64,000 nucleotides of DNA from JAHBTB01 sp964451255 (GCA_964451255.1 CAYVHL010000002.1:1-64000); one strand, 5' to 3'; numbered from the stretch's first letter, positions 23,180-32,424 are shown. Notes: generated from the sequence alone by a model not told the origin. Numbers and translations are program-made.

Positions 23180-24465
23180 AGGTGCCGCCCCGAGCACTCT
23201 TCATAGGGGCCTGTGCGCTCGTCGGGGCCATGGTCACGACCGCCATGGGGCCGCCGATCCTGGACTCGCTGTTCCGTACCGCCACCCAGATCGCCACCAA
23301 ACCCCAGTCGGATGGTGAGGAGTCGCCCGAGAACACGTCGACAAAGGCATCGGCCAAGCCGAAACAACCTTTCATCGGCCCCCAAGCGACATGGTACGCG
23401 GCGGAGGAGGCCAGCCGGTTGGCAAAGGCCAAGGTGCGGAAGGAGGCGGCCGCTAGCGCCGCCGCTACCACCACGGCGCCTGGCAAGTACGATCAGGGTC
23501 GTTCACCGCAAAACTATGCCGCGCTCATCCTGCTTGGCCTGATCGTCGGGGGCGGTGTGGGCAGTTCGATCTCTAACCTGCAAGAACGGCTCTTTCGAAC
23601 CTGGGATAAGATGGCGACCGGTGACAAGGTCACCCTCTTCATGGGCGTCTTCGCCGGGATCATCGTCTCGATGCCCTTCTTGTCGATCTTTCAGTCTGGC
23701 GACGCCGTCAAGGGGCCAGTGATCATCGTGGCGATGGTGATCGGCCTGTCCGCCCTCTCTGTTTACGCCCTCAAGACGATGGAGGAGGCGTTGCCGTGGT
23801 ATTCAAGCTCGGTTCGGAAGCGGAAGTCCGGGATCAAGGTGCTCGACACCAATGTCCTCATCGACGGCCGGGTCTACGACCTCATGAGGACCGGTTTTAT
23901 CGAGGGTGAGGTGTACATCCCGGCGTTCGTGCTCCAAGAGCTCCAGCACATCGCCGACAGCCACGACAGCCTGCGTCGCCAACGTGGTCGGCGCGGCCTC
24001 GATGTGTTACGCCGCATTCAAGCCGAATTCCAGGTCGATGTGGGGAGCCACGACCGGTTCGCGCCCGATCCCAAAGAGGAGGTGGACGCCAGGCTGGTGC
24101 GCCTCGCCAAGGCGATCGGCGCGGATCTCGTCAGCAACGACTTCAACCTCAACCGGGTCGCGACGATCCAGGAGGTCAGGGTCCTGAACATCAACGACCT
24201 GGCGCTTGCGCTTCGCCCGAACGTGTTGCCCGGCGAACCGCTCGACATCACGATCATCAAAGAGGGCAACCAGTACCGGCAGGGCGTGGGTTACTTGGAC
24301 GACGGGACCATGGTCGTCGTCGAAGGCGGGATCGACATGATCGGGCAAGAAACGAGAGTGACGGTGACGCAGGTCATCCAGACAGAACGTGGCAAAATGA
24401 TCTTCGCCGATGCCCAACACGAAGCAAGCGAAGCCGAGCGCGGCGGCCGGCGCCGGCAACGCTGA
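23176..24465 (+). CDS. Membrane-anchored PIN-TRAM domain protein (YacL-like)
   Basis: 429 residues: an N-terminal segment (ALFIGACALVGAMVTTAMG), an Ala/Lys linker, three further hydrophobic segments (ALILLGLIVGGGVGSSI, VTLFMGVFAGIIVSM, VIIVAMVIGLSALSVYAL), then a PIN nuclease domain starting KVLDTNVLIDGRVYDL with acidic residues in EEVDARLVRLAKAIGADLVSND, and a C-terminal TRAM domain (GVGYLDDGTMVVVEGG). This arrangement matches YacL-type proteins, proposed RNA-binding nucleases at the membrane; the substrate is unknown. It sits directly before ispDF, as in many bacteria. It overlaps the previous gene by 4 nt and ispDF by 56 nt. Confidence 0.94.
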   Translation: MKVPPRALFIGACALVGAMVTTAMGPPILDSLFRTATQIATKPQSDGEESPENTSTKASAKPKQPFIGPQATWYAAEEASRLAKAKVRKEAAASAAATTTAPGKYDQGRSPQNYAALILLGLIVGGGVGSSISNLQERLFRTWDKMATGDKVTLFMGVFAGIIVSMPFLSIFQSGDAVKGPVIIVAMVIGLSALSVYALKTMEEALPWYSSSVRKRKSGIKVLDTNVLIDGRVYDLMRTGFIEGEVYIPAFVLQELQHIADSHDSLRRQRGRRGLDVLRRIQAEFQVDVGSHDRFAPDPKEEVDARLVRLAKAIGADLVSNDFNLNRVATIQEVRVLNINDLALALRPNVLPGEPLDITIIKEGNQYRQGVGYLDDGTMVVVEGGIDMIGQETRVTVTQVIQTERGKMIFADAQHEASEAERGGRRRQR

Positions 24466-25582
24466 CGGCGGCACATGCGCGGTAGTCTTGGCCGCTGGTT
24501 CTAGCATCAGGTTTGGCTCGGACAAACTCGCGACCCTTGTCCAAGGCGTCCCGGTCTGGCGTCGCTCCTTTGACGCCTTTCGGCACCATCGCGACATCGA
24601 CTGGGTCGGCATCGTGGCCTCCGAATCTAACCTGGAGGCACTCTTGGCAGCAGCGCCAGACGCCGACTTTGTGGTCGCGGGCGGTCTGACGAGGGCGGAA
24701 AGCTCATTGGCCGGGTTCTTGGCGGTTCCAGAGGCGGCTACGACTGTCCTGTTCCACGACGCGGCGCGTCCCTTTGTCTCCGCCGACCTGATCGCCAGAG
24801 TTGTCACCGCCGCCCATACCGGCCCAGTCTTTCCGGGGATACCGGTTTCAGACACGATCCGGCAACGTGACGGGGAGGTGTTCGCCACGCTCGACCGATC
24901 TGGGTTGGTGTCGGTCCAAACGCCGCAAGGCGCGCCGAAGGAGGTTTGGGCACGTGGCTTCGCCACAATGGATCCCTCGGCCACGGACGACATTGCTTTG
25001 GTTGAAAGGTTGGGGCTCCGACCGGCGATGGTCCCCGGTGACGTCGCGAACACGAAAGTGACTTATAAGGAAGACATTAGATTCGAGCTGGAGTACAGGT
25101 CAGGGATCGGCTATGACATCCATAGCTTCTCAGACGACCCCGAGCGGCCCATGTATATCGGCGGTGTGGAGTTCGAAGAAGACAAGCCCGGACTCGAGGG
25201 ACACAGCGACGCAGACGTGCTGTTGCACGCGATCGTCGACGCCCTGCTAGGGGCGGCGGGGCTTGGCGACATCGGCCTCTACTACCCGGACAGCGACATC
25301 CGGTGGAAAAACGCAGACTCGAAGGATTTTCTCAAGGAAACTTCGGGGTTGCTTGAGGGCCAAGGCTGGTTTATCATAAACATTGACGCCACCGTCATCG
25401 CCGAAAGACCCCGTGTCATGCGTATGCACGACGAGATCCGGGAGGCAGTGGCCAGGACGGTCGGCGTCACGGTCGACCGGGTGGGCGTCAAGGCGACGAC
25501 CAACGAGCGCTTGGGGGCCGTGGGTCGTGGCGAAGGCGTCGCCGCCTTGGCCATCGCCACGCTCGCCCGGCCGCGACCGTGA
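24410..25582 (+). CDS. ispDF: Bifunctional IspD/IspF (MEP-pathway isoprenoid enzyme)
   Basis: Fusion of 2-C-methyl-D-erythritol 4-phosphate cytidylyltransferase (IspD, about residues 20-225) and 2-C-methyl-D-erythritol 2,4-cyclodiphosphate synthase (IspF, about 230-390), steps 3 and 5 of the MEP pathway. IspD motifs: VVLAAGSSIRFGSDK, FHDAARPFV, ANTKVTYKEDI. IspF motifs: GIGYDIHSF (zinc Asp and His), EGHSDADVLLHAIVDALLGA, TTNERLGAVGRGEGVAALA. The first 20 residues (Ala-rich) overlap the PIN-TRAM coding end and lack a ribosome-binding site, so the true start could be slightly downstream. IspE is not nearby. Confidence 0.96.
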   Translation: MPNTKQAKPSAAAGAGNADGGTCAVVLAAGSSIRFGSDKLATLVQGVPVWRRSFDAFRHHRDIDWVGIVASESNLEALLAAAPDADFVVAGGLTRAESSLAGFLAVPEAATTVLFHDAARPFVSADLIARVVTAAHTGPVFPGIPVSDTIRQRDGEVFATLDRSGLVSVQTPQGAPKEVWARGFATMDPSATDDIALVERLGLRPAMVPGDVANTKVTYKEDIRFELEYRSGIGYDIHSFSDDPERPMYIGGVEFEEDKPGLEGHSDADVLLHAIVDALLGAAGLGDIGLYYPDSDIRWKNADSKDFLKETSGLLEGQGWFIINIDATVIAERPRVMRMHDEIREAVARTVGVTVDRVGVKATTNERLGAVGRGEGVAALAIATLARPRP

Positions 25583-25596
25583 ACTTGGTGACAAGC

Positions 25597-26127
25597 ATGA
25601 CACTCAAGATCCGCTCCGCCGGCGGTCTTCCCAGCCAGAAAGACTGCGACTACGCTTCTAAGAGACTCGACCACCTAAGCCGCCTTGTGCGACGTGTCGA
25701 GGACGCCGAGATCGTCCACAAGGAGGAAAGGCATGGACGCCGGGTGGATGTCGTGGTCAAGTCAGGCGGGCGCGTCTTTCGAGGTTCGTCCACCGAAGTG
25801 GACACCCGAACGGCCTTGGAGTCGTCCCTCGTAAAGATCGAGGCGCAGATGCGGCGCGACCATGCGCGCAAGACCGACCACGCCCAGGCCCGGGGTAAGC
25901 GGAGCGTGCCTGACGAATCCGGCCCCGACCACGCCGTTCCGGAGGACTCTGGCCACGTCGTGGACACAAAGGTCGTCTCGCTCCGCCCCATGACGCTTTC
26001 GGAGGCGACGCTCGCATTTGAGACGTCGAAGATGCCGATCTTCCCGTTCCACAACGTCGAGACCCAGCGGTCGGAAGTGGTCTACCGGCACGACAAAGGT
26101 GGGCTCGCCGTAATGCGGCTCCGGTAA
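25597..26127 (+). CDS. hpf: Ribosome hibernation promoting factor, long form
   Basis: About 176 residues. The N-terminal S30AE/RaiA domain (LKIRSAGGLPSQKDCDYASK ... DVVVKSGGRVFRGSS) binds the 30S decoding centre. A variable linker follows, then a C-terminal domain (RPMTLSEATLAFETSKMPIF, ending RHDKGGLAVMRLR) that drives 100S ribosome dimerisation in long-form HPF. ATG at 25597 is preferred; a GTG at 25579 overlapping the ispDF stop would add six residues. The S30AE part is diverged (short N-terminus). It is convergent with the M20 peptidase gene, 4 nt between stops. Confidence 0.92.
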   Translation: MTLKIRSAGGLPSQKDCDYASKRLDHLSRLVRRVEDAEIVHKEERHGRRVDVVVKSGGRVFRGSSTEVDTRTALESSLVKIEAQMRRDHARKTDHAQARGKRSVPDESGPDHAVPEDSGHVVDTKVVSLRPMTLSEATLAFETSKMPIFPFHNVETQRSEVVYRHDKGGLAVMRLR

Positions 26128-26131
26128 GGCG

Positions 26132-27532
26132 TCACATGGTCTTGGCGACGTCTACAAGGCGTAGCAAGAGCCGGGCGTAGATCCGGCTCATCCTGAAAAG
26201 GTTGTCGACCTTGAGGCGCTCGTCATGCTCATGGGCCGGCCCGTCGCCTTCCCATCCCGCGCCGATGGCCACACAGTTGGGGACTGCCCTCGCGTAGGTT
26301 CCTCCTCCCATGGAGCCCGGTTCCTTCATTTCGCCGGTCTCGTCCTTGTATGCGTCGATCGTGGCCTGGACCAGCGGGTGGTCCAGCGGAAAATAGAGCG
26401 GCGGGCTGTCTTCTAGGCTGACTAGCCTCCAGCCCTCCCCAAGTTTTTTGAGATGCTTTTCGCATTTGGCCTTCAGTTCGTCCCCCGCCCAGGTCACCGG
26501 ATATCGGACGTTGAGCAGGAACTGCACCTCGTCGCCGCTCGTCTTGACGATTCCCAAGTTGCAAGTCAGGTGGGTGATGTCGTCTGCACCGGCTATGCCG
26601 ACTCCGGCGCCACTGATGTCGGGCACGTTGAGCAATGCGTCGAAGTCCCTTTCCTGTTCGGTCGGCGCGAGCCCGCGCAAGAGCCGGAGGGCCCGGGTGG
26701 CGGCGTTGTCCCCGCCGTGCGGGTTCGCCCCATGGCTGGCCTTGCCCCGGCAACGTGCGACCAGGACGTCGTCTTGCCAGGTCGTGGTGACGTTCTTGTC
26801 GAACCATTCCAGCAAGCGCGCCTCTACGGCGGGCCGCCAATCTGGCGAGACCCGCACGCGCATTTCGGCCCTCTCGATGACGATGTTCGGACGTTCGCCT
26901 CCTTCGAGGCTCAGGAGAGTCAGCCTGCCCGCAGGAATCTTGACCCCCACGAGGAGGTTAGCGATGCCCTTCTCTGCAAAGATGCACGGCCAACCGGCGT
27001 CAGGGGCGACGCCGACGGTCGGAGCCTCTTCGACCTCCATGTAGTGGTGGACGCAGCCGAAGCCGCTCTCCTCGTTGCAACCAAAGACGTTTCTCATTCG
27101 CACGTCCAAGTCGGGGACGGATTCCTTGAGAGCGCGGAAGGCGTAGAACATCGCCATGGTCGGCCCCTTGTCGTCGCAGGCGCCACGGGCGTAGACATAG
27201 CCGTCGTCAAGTTCGGCGCCGAAGGGCTCGTGCTTCCAGCCCGTACCAACCGGCACGACGTCCAGGTGACCGAGCGACATGACCATCTTCTCGCCTGATC
27301 CGAACTCGGCGTAGCCGCAGTAGCCGTCGAGGTCCTTTGTGGCCATCCCGGCGTCTTTTGCCTTGCCAAGCATCCAGTCGAGGGCTTCGCGGTTGGCGGG
27401 CCCGAACGGGGCACCGGGAGCCGGTTCAGCCTCCAAAGAAGGGATGCGCAACAACGCGCGGTAGTCGTCAAGAAGTTCAGACTCGTGGTCTGCGAGCCAG
27501 GCATGCAACCTGGCGACGTCGACGTCGGCCAT
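26132..27532 (-). CDS. M20-family dipeptidase (PepV-like) or related zinc deacylase
   Basis: 466-residue cytosolic metallopeptidase. Zinc ligands and catalytic residues are readable: LGHLDVVPVG (His, Asp), YARGACDDKGPTMA (bridging Asp), GCNEESGFG (catalytic Glu and Zn Glu) and the late His in GPAHEHDERL. A lid/dimerisation domain lies between about residues 180 and 340. The family includes PepV dipeptidases and Xaa-His dipeptidases; the substrate is not certain. ATG at 27532 (MADVDVARLHAW) is chosen; the longer frame is cysteine-rich shadow sequence. TAATCT 10 nt upstream is a possible -10. Confidence 0.92.
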   Translation of the reverse strand: MADVDVARLHAWLADHESELLDDYRALLRIPSLEAEPAPGAPFGPANREALDWMLGKAKDAGMATKDLDGYCGYAEFGSGEKMVMSLGHLDVVPVGTGWKHEPFGAELDDGYVYARGACDDKGPTMAMFYAFRALKESVPDLDVRMRNVFGCNEESGFGCVHHYMEVEEAPTVGVAPDAGWPCIFAEKGIANLLVGVKIPAGRLTLLSLEGGERPNIVIERAEMRVRVSPDWRPAVEARLLEWFDKNVTTTWQDDVLVARCRGKASHGANPHGGDNAATRALRLLRGLAPTEQERDFDALLNVPDISGAGVGIAGADDITHLTCNLGIVKTSGDEVQFLLNVRYPVTWAGDELKAKCEKHLKKLGEGWRLVSLEDSPPLYFPLDHPLVQATIDAYKDETGEMKEPGSMGGGTYARAVPNCVAIGAGWEGDGPAHEHDERLKVDNLFRMSRIYARLLLRLVDVAKTM

Positions 27533-27647
27533 GGATGCCGGGAGATTACCGCCGCCTGACAACGAGAAGGGCGCCCAGGGGTCTAGGCGGCAGCAAAGAC
27601 CCCGACAGCACCACGTACAATATGCCGTTGACGCGCCCGGATCAACC

Positions 27648-27675
27648 TTGGGCAATTACCTGAAGTCCAGATAAT
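27648..27675 (+). promoter_or_regulatory. Candidate galK promoter
   Basis: TTGGGC (27648-27653), 16-bp spacer, GATAAT (27670-27675), 15 nt before the galK ATG. The leader would be short, about 8 nt. TACAAT at 27616-27621 is an alternative -10. The rest of 27533-27690 holds a GGGTCT/AGACCC inverted repeat but no gene. Confidence 0.45.
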
Positions 27676-27690
27676 AGGCGCGAAAAAGAT

Positions 27691-28818
27691 ATGAAGAGGG
27701 TCGACGAAGCGCGCACCCAGTATGTCGAGGCGTACCAGTCTGAGCCGATTTGGGCCAGTTACGCACCGGGGAGGGTGAATTTGATCGGGGAGCACGTGGA
27801 CTACCACGGTGGCCCCGTGTTCCCCCTGGCGATCGACCGTGGGGTGACCGTGGTGGCTGGCCCTTCGGGCGACGTCACCAAGGCCGTGTCTGCGGGATAC
27901 CGGAATGGGCGGTCGTTCCGAATGGCGGAGTTGAGTTCCTCGACCCCCATCGTGTCTTGGTCGAAGTATGTGGCTGGAGCCGCCTGGGCGGTCGGTGCGA
28001 AGACGGACTTGCTCCTTTCGTTCGTCTCAGATCTGCCAACTGGCAGCGGCCTGAGCAGTAGCGCCGCTATAGAGGTGTCGGTCGCGACGCTCGCCAACAT
28101 GGTCGACGGTCTTGCATTGGACAGAAGGGAGATCGCCTTGTCCTGCCAAAGGGCAGAGAACGACTACGTTGGGATGCCCTGCGGGATCATGGATCAGATG
28201 GCGAGCGTATTTGGACGTGGGGGGATGGCAATGGTCATCGACACGGGGACGTTGGAAATCCAATATGAAAGGCTTCCTGACGACGTGGCCGTCGTTGTTT
28301 GTGAGACGGGGGTCAGACACAACTTGGGCGACTCAGGTTATCCAGACCGACGCCGCGCGAGCGAAGAAGCGGCGGGACGCCTCGGTGTGCGGACCCTGAG
28401 CGAGGCGAAGGTCGCGGATGTCGAGGAATTGTCCGACCCAGTGCTCAAGCGGCGGGCAAGGCATGTGGTCACCGAGATCGCCAGGGTGAAAGAGTTTGCC
28501 AGTGCGCTCGAGTCCGGTGACAGGCCCGAAGTGTTCCGTCTCATGCGTGACAGCCACGCCAGTCTCCGGGACGATTATGAGGTCTCTTGCCCCGAATTGG
28601 ACGAGATGGCCGAGTCATGTTGGGCCGAGCCCTCCTGCTGGGGAGCCCGGATGACCGGCGGCGGTTTTGGCGGCGCGTGTGTCGCCCTCGTAGAATTATC
28701 TAAAACACAGGAGTTTGTGGCAAATGTCGAACAAAACTATAAGAGAAGAGTCAAACGCAGTACTGGGAGCTTCCTCATCTGCCAGGCGTCGGCTGGAGCC
28801 GAGTCCTGGCAACTTTAG
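27691..28818 (+). CDS. galK: Galactokinase
   Basis: Phosphorylates galactose at C1 in the Leloir pathway (GHMP kinase family). 375 residues, typical. The galactokinase signature GRVNLIGEHVDYHGGPVFPL is near residue 25, the ATP-binding loop is LPTGSGLSSSAAIEVSV, and the C-terminal GHMP motif is MTGGGFGGACVAL. No galE or galT is adjacent; the gene is flanked by an M20 peptidase and a LuxR-type regulator. The last 100 bases use A/T-richer codons. Confidence 0.95.
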   Translation: MKRVDEARTQYVEAYQSEPIWASYAPGRVNLIGEHVDYHGGPVFPLAIDRGVTVVAGPSGDVTKAVSAGYRNGRSFRMAELSSSTPIVSWSKYVAGAAWAVGAKTDLLLSFVSDLPTGSGLSSSAAIEVSVATLANMVDGLALDRREIALSCQRAENDYVGMPCGIMDQMASVFGRGGMAMVIDTGTLEIQYERLPDDVAVVVCETGVRHNLGDSGYPDRRRASEEAAGRLGVRTLSEAKVADVEELSDPVLKRRARHVVTEIARVKEFASALESGDRPEVFRLMRDSHASLRDDYEVSCPELDEMAESCWAEPSCWGARMTGGGFGGACVALVELSKTQEFVANVEQNYKRRVKRSTGSFLICQASAGAESWQL

Positions 28819-28943
28819 GTGGCCGCAGATTGACTGGCCGGAAAACATTTCAATCGATTTTTGGCTGGCCATGTGAAAAGCGTGGGAGAACGTGGAAGAA
28901 GACTGACAGGCGGCAAAGAGTCTGAAGCGAGGAAATTGGGTTA

Positions 28944-29219
28944 ATGGCAATGCCTGGAACAACGCGTTCAAGTGAGTCTCCCCGTGGTGTGCGTTTGACG
29001 CCAACGGAAGTCAAAGTTCTGAGTCTTATCGCTCAGGGCCATAGTAGCCAAGAAGCGGCTGACCGAATGGTCGTGTCGAAACGCACGGTGGATTTCCACT
29101 TAGCGAACATCTATCAGAAGCTACAAGTCAACAACAGGGTGCAGGCGCTCCGCGCCGCCACCCGTCTCGGTCTGATCCCGTTTGAGCCGTTTTTCGGCCA
29201 TACGCAGGCCGACGCCTAA
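28944..29219 (+). CDS. Small LuxR/GerE-type DNA-binding protein without receiver domain
   Basis: 91 residues consisting almost only of a LuxR-type helix-turn-helix: LTPTEVKVLSLIAQGHSSQE, AADRMVVSKRTVDFHLANIY and QKLQVNNRVQALRAATRLGL. There is no receiver, PAS or autoinducer domain, so it must be controlled by level or partner. GAGGAA 8 nt before ATG 28944 is a good ribosome-binding site. A strong terminator follows 20 nt after the stop, so it is monocistronic. The targets are unknown; the adjacent galK or comF may be among them. The interval 28819-28943 has no gene. Confidence 0.9.
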   Translation: MAMPGTTRSSESPRGVRLTPTEVKVLSLIAQGHSSQEAADRMVVSKRTVDFHLANIYQKLQVNNRVQALRAATRLGLIPFEPFFGHTQADA

Positions 29220-29239
29220 GGCGGAGATTTCGTCGTACC

Positions 29240-29285
29240 GCGGGGTTCGGCCAGGGATGGCCGGGCCCCGCTCTCCTTTTTGGGG
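29240..29285 (+). terminator. Intrinsic terminator after the LuxR-type gene
   Basis: A 14-bp stem GCGGGGTTCGGCCA / TGGCCGGGCCCCGC with two G-T wobbles and a GGGA loop, followed by TCTCCTTTTT. This is a classical strong rho-independent terminator. Confidence 0.9.
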
Positions 29286-29302
29286 GCTATCCTCTTGCGA
29301 TC

Positions 29303-29959
29303 ATGGCCGCACGTTGGACGCAAGGGCTCCTAGATTGGCTCTATCCTTGTCGTTGCGGCCTGTGTTCACGGCTGGGTGACCATGGAATCTGCAATGGCTG
29401 CACGGACGACTTTCCCGCGTCCCCACCAGACTTTGACCTGACCAAGCTGGGCGACACTGTCGACCGACTAGTGACACCCTTTGCGTTCACCGGCCGTGCC
29501 TCCCAAGCTGTCAAACGATTGAAGTACGACCGGGTCACGTCTCTTGCCGGGCCGCTGGCGGCGATCGTGGCGCGGATCTTTGAGGAAGAGGGGTTGGCCG
29601 ACCATGATTTGGTCGTGCCGGTTCCAATCTCGAAATACAGGCGCTTTGAGCGAGGGTTCAACCAGAGCGAACTTCTTGCCGAGGCGTTGCCTCAACGGAC
29701 GGTCGTGTGCGGCGCCCTACACCGCATCCGGCATACCCGACCCCAAGTGGGACTGACTTCAGCTGAACGGATGACGAACTTAGCGGGCGCGTTCTCTGCC
29801 GAGCCTTTACTGGTGAAGGGAAAGTCCGTGGTGCTTCTGGACGACGTCTTCACGACCGGCGGCACTGCGATGACCTGCGCCCAGGAGCTTAAGCGTCGTG
29901 GCGCCAAGAGGGTTACGATGCTGGCATTGTGCGGGGGTCGACCGGAAGACGGGGCCTAG
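29303..29959 (+). CDS. comF: ComF-family phosphoribosyltransferase
   Basis: 218 residues. An N-terminal zinc knuckle (YPCRCGLCSRLGDHGICNGC) precedes a PRT domain with the PRPP loop VVLLDDVFTTGGTAMTC and the conserved FNQSELLAEAL region. ComF proteins are needed for DNA uptake in naturally competent Gram-positive and Gram-negative bacteria (ComFC/GntX), although the reaction is not established. No other competence gene is in the window. TATCCT lies 9 nt before ATG 29303 and no Shine-Dalgarno is seen. Its stop overlaps the convergent ppa stop by 4 nt. Confidence 0.92.
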   Translation: MAARWTQGLLDWLYPCRCGLCSRLGDHGICNGCTDDFPASPPDFDLTKLGDTVDRLVTPFAFTGRASQAVKRLKYDRVTSLAGPLAAIVARIFEEEGLADHDLVVPVPISKYRRFERGFNQSELLAEALPQRTVVCGALHRIRHTRPQVGLTSAERMTNLAGAFSAEPLLVKGKSVVLLDDVFTTGGTAMTCAQELKRRGAKRVTMLALCGGRPEDGA

Positions 29960-30465
29960 CGGTCCGTCCGGAACTTCTCGATGATCTGGCGAGCGTGCTC
30001 CGGGCCTTCCCAGCCCTTGACCTCGACCTCCTTGTTCTCCAAGTGTTTGTACACCTCGAAGAAGTGGACGATCTCGTCCAGCGTGTGGGGGTTGATGTCT
30101 TTGAGCGACTGTCTGGTCCGAAACCGGGGGTCCTTGGTGGCGACACAGAGAAGCTTTTCGTCCGGCAACCCGCTGTCCACCATTCGCAGGACGCCGACAG
30201 GTTTTGCTTCTACGACGACGCCAGGGAAGGTTGGATGGACGACCAATACAAGCACGTCGACCGGGTCTCCGTCCAGATATTTGGTTTGCGGGATATAGCC
30301 ATAGTCAACCGGATAGAACAGAGGTGAATACAGCACCCGGTCGAGTCGCATGACGCCTAGTTCAGGGTCTAACTCGTACTTGTTCGTTGAAAACTTGGGT
30401 ATTTCGATGACGACGTTGATTTCCTCAGGGGCGTTTGGTCCGATGGGAACGTCGAGGAGAGACAT
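29956..30465 (-). CDS. ppa: Inorganic pyrophosphatase (family I)
   Basis: Hydrolyses pyrophosphate and so drives biosynthetic reactions. 169 residues, the normal soluble hexameric type. Active-site residues: EIPKFSTNKYELD (Glu, Lys), YPVDYGYIPQT, and the signature DGDPVDVLVLV with three metal-binding Asp; the later KDPRF and KGWEG are also conserved. It is the last gene of a minus-strand group with a small membrane protein and miaB upstream (30-nt gap). Confidence 0.97.
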   Translation of the reverse strand: MSLLDVPIGPNAPEEINVVIEIPKFSTNKYELDPELGVMRLDRVLYSPLFYPVDYGYIPQTKYLDGDPVDVLVLVVHPTFPGVVVEAKPVGVLRMVDSGLPDEKLLCVATKDPRFRTRQSLKDINPHTLDEIVHFFEVYKHLENKEVEVKGWEGPEHARQIIEKFRTDR

Positions 30466-30495
30466 GTTGGAGGATGGTACCGGTGCCGCGGGCTT

Positions 30496-30954
30496 CTAGT
30501 TTGGGTGGCCCATGCCCCTCAAACTTTCCGTCGCGAATGCGACGTCAGGCCCAAACCGGTCGCGGAGTCCGCCCATTGGATAGAACAAGGTGAGGTTCTC
30601 CTGACCATCGTCGTTGGAGAGTTCAAAGCGCAGGAATGCTTTGCCGCCGGAGGCCGACGGCTTATATCCGAGCCTCGATTTAGCTTTTCTCAGCCCCTGC
30701 ACGATCGCTTCGACCAGCTCCTCGTTACGCACTGACTCGAACCGATAGTCAAGTCCGACGTCGTGGATGGTGACCCAGCTCACCTCCTGTGGGTCCAAGG
30801 CTTGGAACTTTGCGCGAGTTTCGGCGTCTGCGACCCAGAGCCCGACGAAGTTCAAGTAGAAAAGCGCCACAAGTAGGACGAGGGCGGCTCCAAGGACGGA
30901 GCGGGCAAAGGGGGTCAATCGCCGAGTCTCAGGTTCGCGCCAAGTCAGGGGCAT
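30496..30954 (-). CDS. Uncharacterised membrane-anchored protein
   Basis: 152 residues, not recognised. One N-terminal membrane segment (SVLGAALVLLVALFYLNFVG) is followed by a soluble domain rich in alternating strands and helices (EVSWVTIHDVGLDYRFESV, FLRFELSNDDG). The N-terminus is probably cytosolic (Arg-rich) with the C-terminal domain outside. It lies 6 nt after miaB and 30 nt before ppa on the same strand, so it is probably co-transcribed; neither neighbour suggests a role. Confidence 0.75.
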   Translation of the reverse strand: MPLTWREPETRRLTPFARSVLGAALVLLVALFYLNFVGLWVADAETRAKFQALDPQEVSWVTIHDVGLDYRFESVRNEELVEAIVQGLRKAKSRLGYKPSASGGKAFLRFELSNDDGQENLTLFYPMGGLRDRFGPDVAFATESLRGMGHPN

Positions 30955-30960
30955 GGCTTG

Positions 30961-32349
30961 TCAGACCGCCTTTCCGACCAGCCCCCACAGATGGGGCCGT
31001 GTCGCCTGCACTTGCACCGTCGCCCCCGCCCAAGCGGCGGGGCCGGAGAAGTGGATCATCCTAGAGCACCTGGAATAGCCTTGCAGGAACCTCGGGTTTT
31101 TGGCGGATGGCCCCTCGACAAGAACCTCGAAGGTCTTGTCGACCTGTTCCTCGTTGCGCTCCAAAGTGATCTGTCTTTGGACTTCGATGAGTTTGTTCAG
31201 GCGTTCCCTGGCAATCGTGAAGTCCACTTGGCCCATGTCCGCGGCCGGTGTGCCGGGCCGTGGAGAGTAGCGAAACATATACGCGCCGTCGAACCTGACG
31301 TCGCGCAATACGGACAAGGTGCCTTCAAACTCCTCCTCGGTCTCGCCAGGGAAGCCTACGATGATGTCTGTCGTCAGGCCGATCCAAGGGACTGCGGCGC
31401 GTAGTTCGTGGACGATCTTGCGGAATCCTTCGACGGTATATATCCTTTTCATTCTTTGCAGGAGGGCGTCATCACCTGCCTGTAATGGCAAATGACAGTG
31501 CTCCATAACCTGGGGTACGTCACGGATCGCCTCGATGACGTCGGTCTTGAAATCTCGAGGATAAGGAGAGGTGTAGCGCACGCGCTCGATCCCGGGCACG
31601 TCCGCCACCAACCGCAACAACTGGCTGAACGGCACACGGCCTTCCGCCAAGTTCTTGCCGTAAGAATTGACCGTCTGCCCTAACAGAGTGACTTCTTTCG
31701 TTCCTCTAGCGGCAAGCCCGGCGATCTCTTCCAATATCTCTGTGGTCGGGCGGCTGCGTTCGCGGCCCCGGGTCGTCGGCACGATGCAGAAAGCACAGAA
31801 CTTGTCGCAACCGTACTGTATCGGCACGAAGGCCTTGAGTTTCCCCGGCCGGTCGGTCACACGCCGGGGCACGTCGGTGACCACCGCGCCCTTACGCTCT
31901 GGCAGTTCCAACCGCTTTTGGAACCGTCTAGCTTGTAGAGCGTCTTCGACCAGGCCAGGTATCGCGGCTACCTGCGCGGTGCCGACGACGAAGTCGACGT
32001 GGGGGTTGCGCGACCTGATCTCGTCGGCCCGGAGTTGGGCCATGCACCCTGCGACGCCGACGACCATGTCCGGCCTGGCCTCCTTGACCGGCCTGATCTC
32101 GCCCAGCATGGAAAACGCCTTGTCCTCGGGCTTTTTTCGGACGCTGCACGTATTGAGGACGACGACCTGGGCCGTCATCATCTCATCAGCGGGACGCAGG
32201 CCGATGCCCTCCAGATAGGAGGCGATCTGCTCGCTGTCCTCGACGTTCATCTGGCAACCCCAAGTCTGGACGAAGTACGTGCCCCGCACCATTTTCCGTG
32301 GCACGGACCTTGCTAGGGAACTAGGGCGGAGCAAAACGCTGTCAGGCAT
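30961..32349 (-). CDS. miaB: tRNA-2-methylthio-N6-dimethylallyladenosine synthase MiaB
   Basis: Radical-SAM methylthiotransferase acting on A37 of tRNAs reading UNN codons. 462 residues. N-terminal domain with three cluster cysteines: TWGCQMN, LNTCSVR, VAGCMAQ. Radical SAM site YGCDKFCAFCIVPTTRGRE. C-terminal TRAM domain (VDKTFEVLVEGPSAKNP ... GATVQVQATRPHLWG). MiaB rather than RimO or MtaB is favoured by the overall pattern. The start could also be ATG at 32292 (MVRGTYFVQTWGC), which would remove 19 poorly conserved residues. It heads the minus-strand group miaB, small membrane protein, ppa. Confidence 0.94.
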   Translation of the reverse strand: MPDSVLLRPSSLARSVPRKMVRGTYFVQTWGCQMNVEDSEQIASYLEGIGLRPADEMMTAQVVVLNTCSVRKKPEDKAFSMLGEIRPVKEARPDMVVGVAGCMAQLRADEIRSRNPHVDFVVGTAQVAAIPGLVEDALQARRFQKRLELPERKGAVVTDVPRRVTDRPGKLKAFVPIQYGCDKFCAFCIVPTTRGRERSRPTTEILEEIAGLAARGTKEVTLLGQTVNSYGKNLAEGRVPFSQLLRLVADVPGIERVRYTSPYPRDFKTDVIEAIRDVPQVMEHCHLPLQAGDDALLQRMKRIYTVEGFRKIVHELRAAVPWIGLTTDIIVGFPGETEEEFEGTLSVLRDVRFDGAYMFRYSPRPGTPAADMGQVDFTIARERLNKLIEVQRQITLERNEEQVDKTFEVLVEGPSAKNPRFLQGYSRCSRMIHFSGPAAWAGATVQVQATRPHLWGLVGKAV

Positions 32350-32424
32350 GTTGAGACCTGAGGGGGAACACTGATGATACCTAGCGCAGAGTCAGACGCC
32401 GGAAACGCCCAAAACGTGGGGACG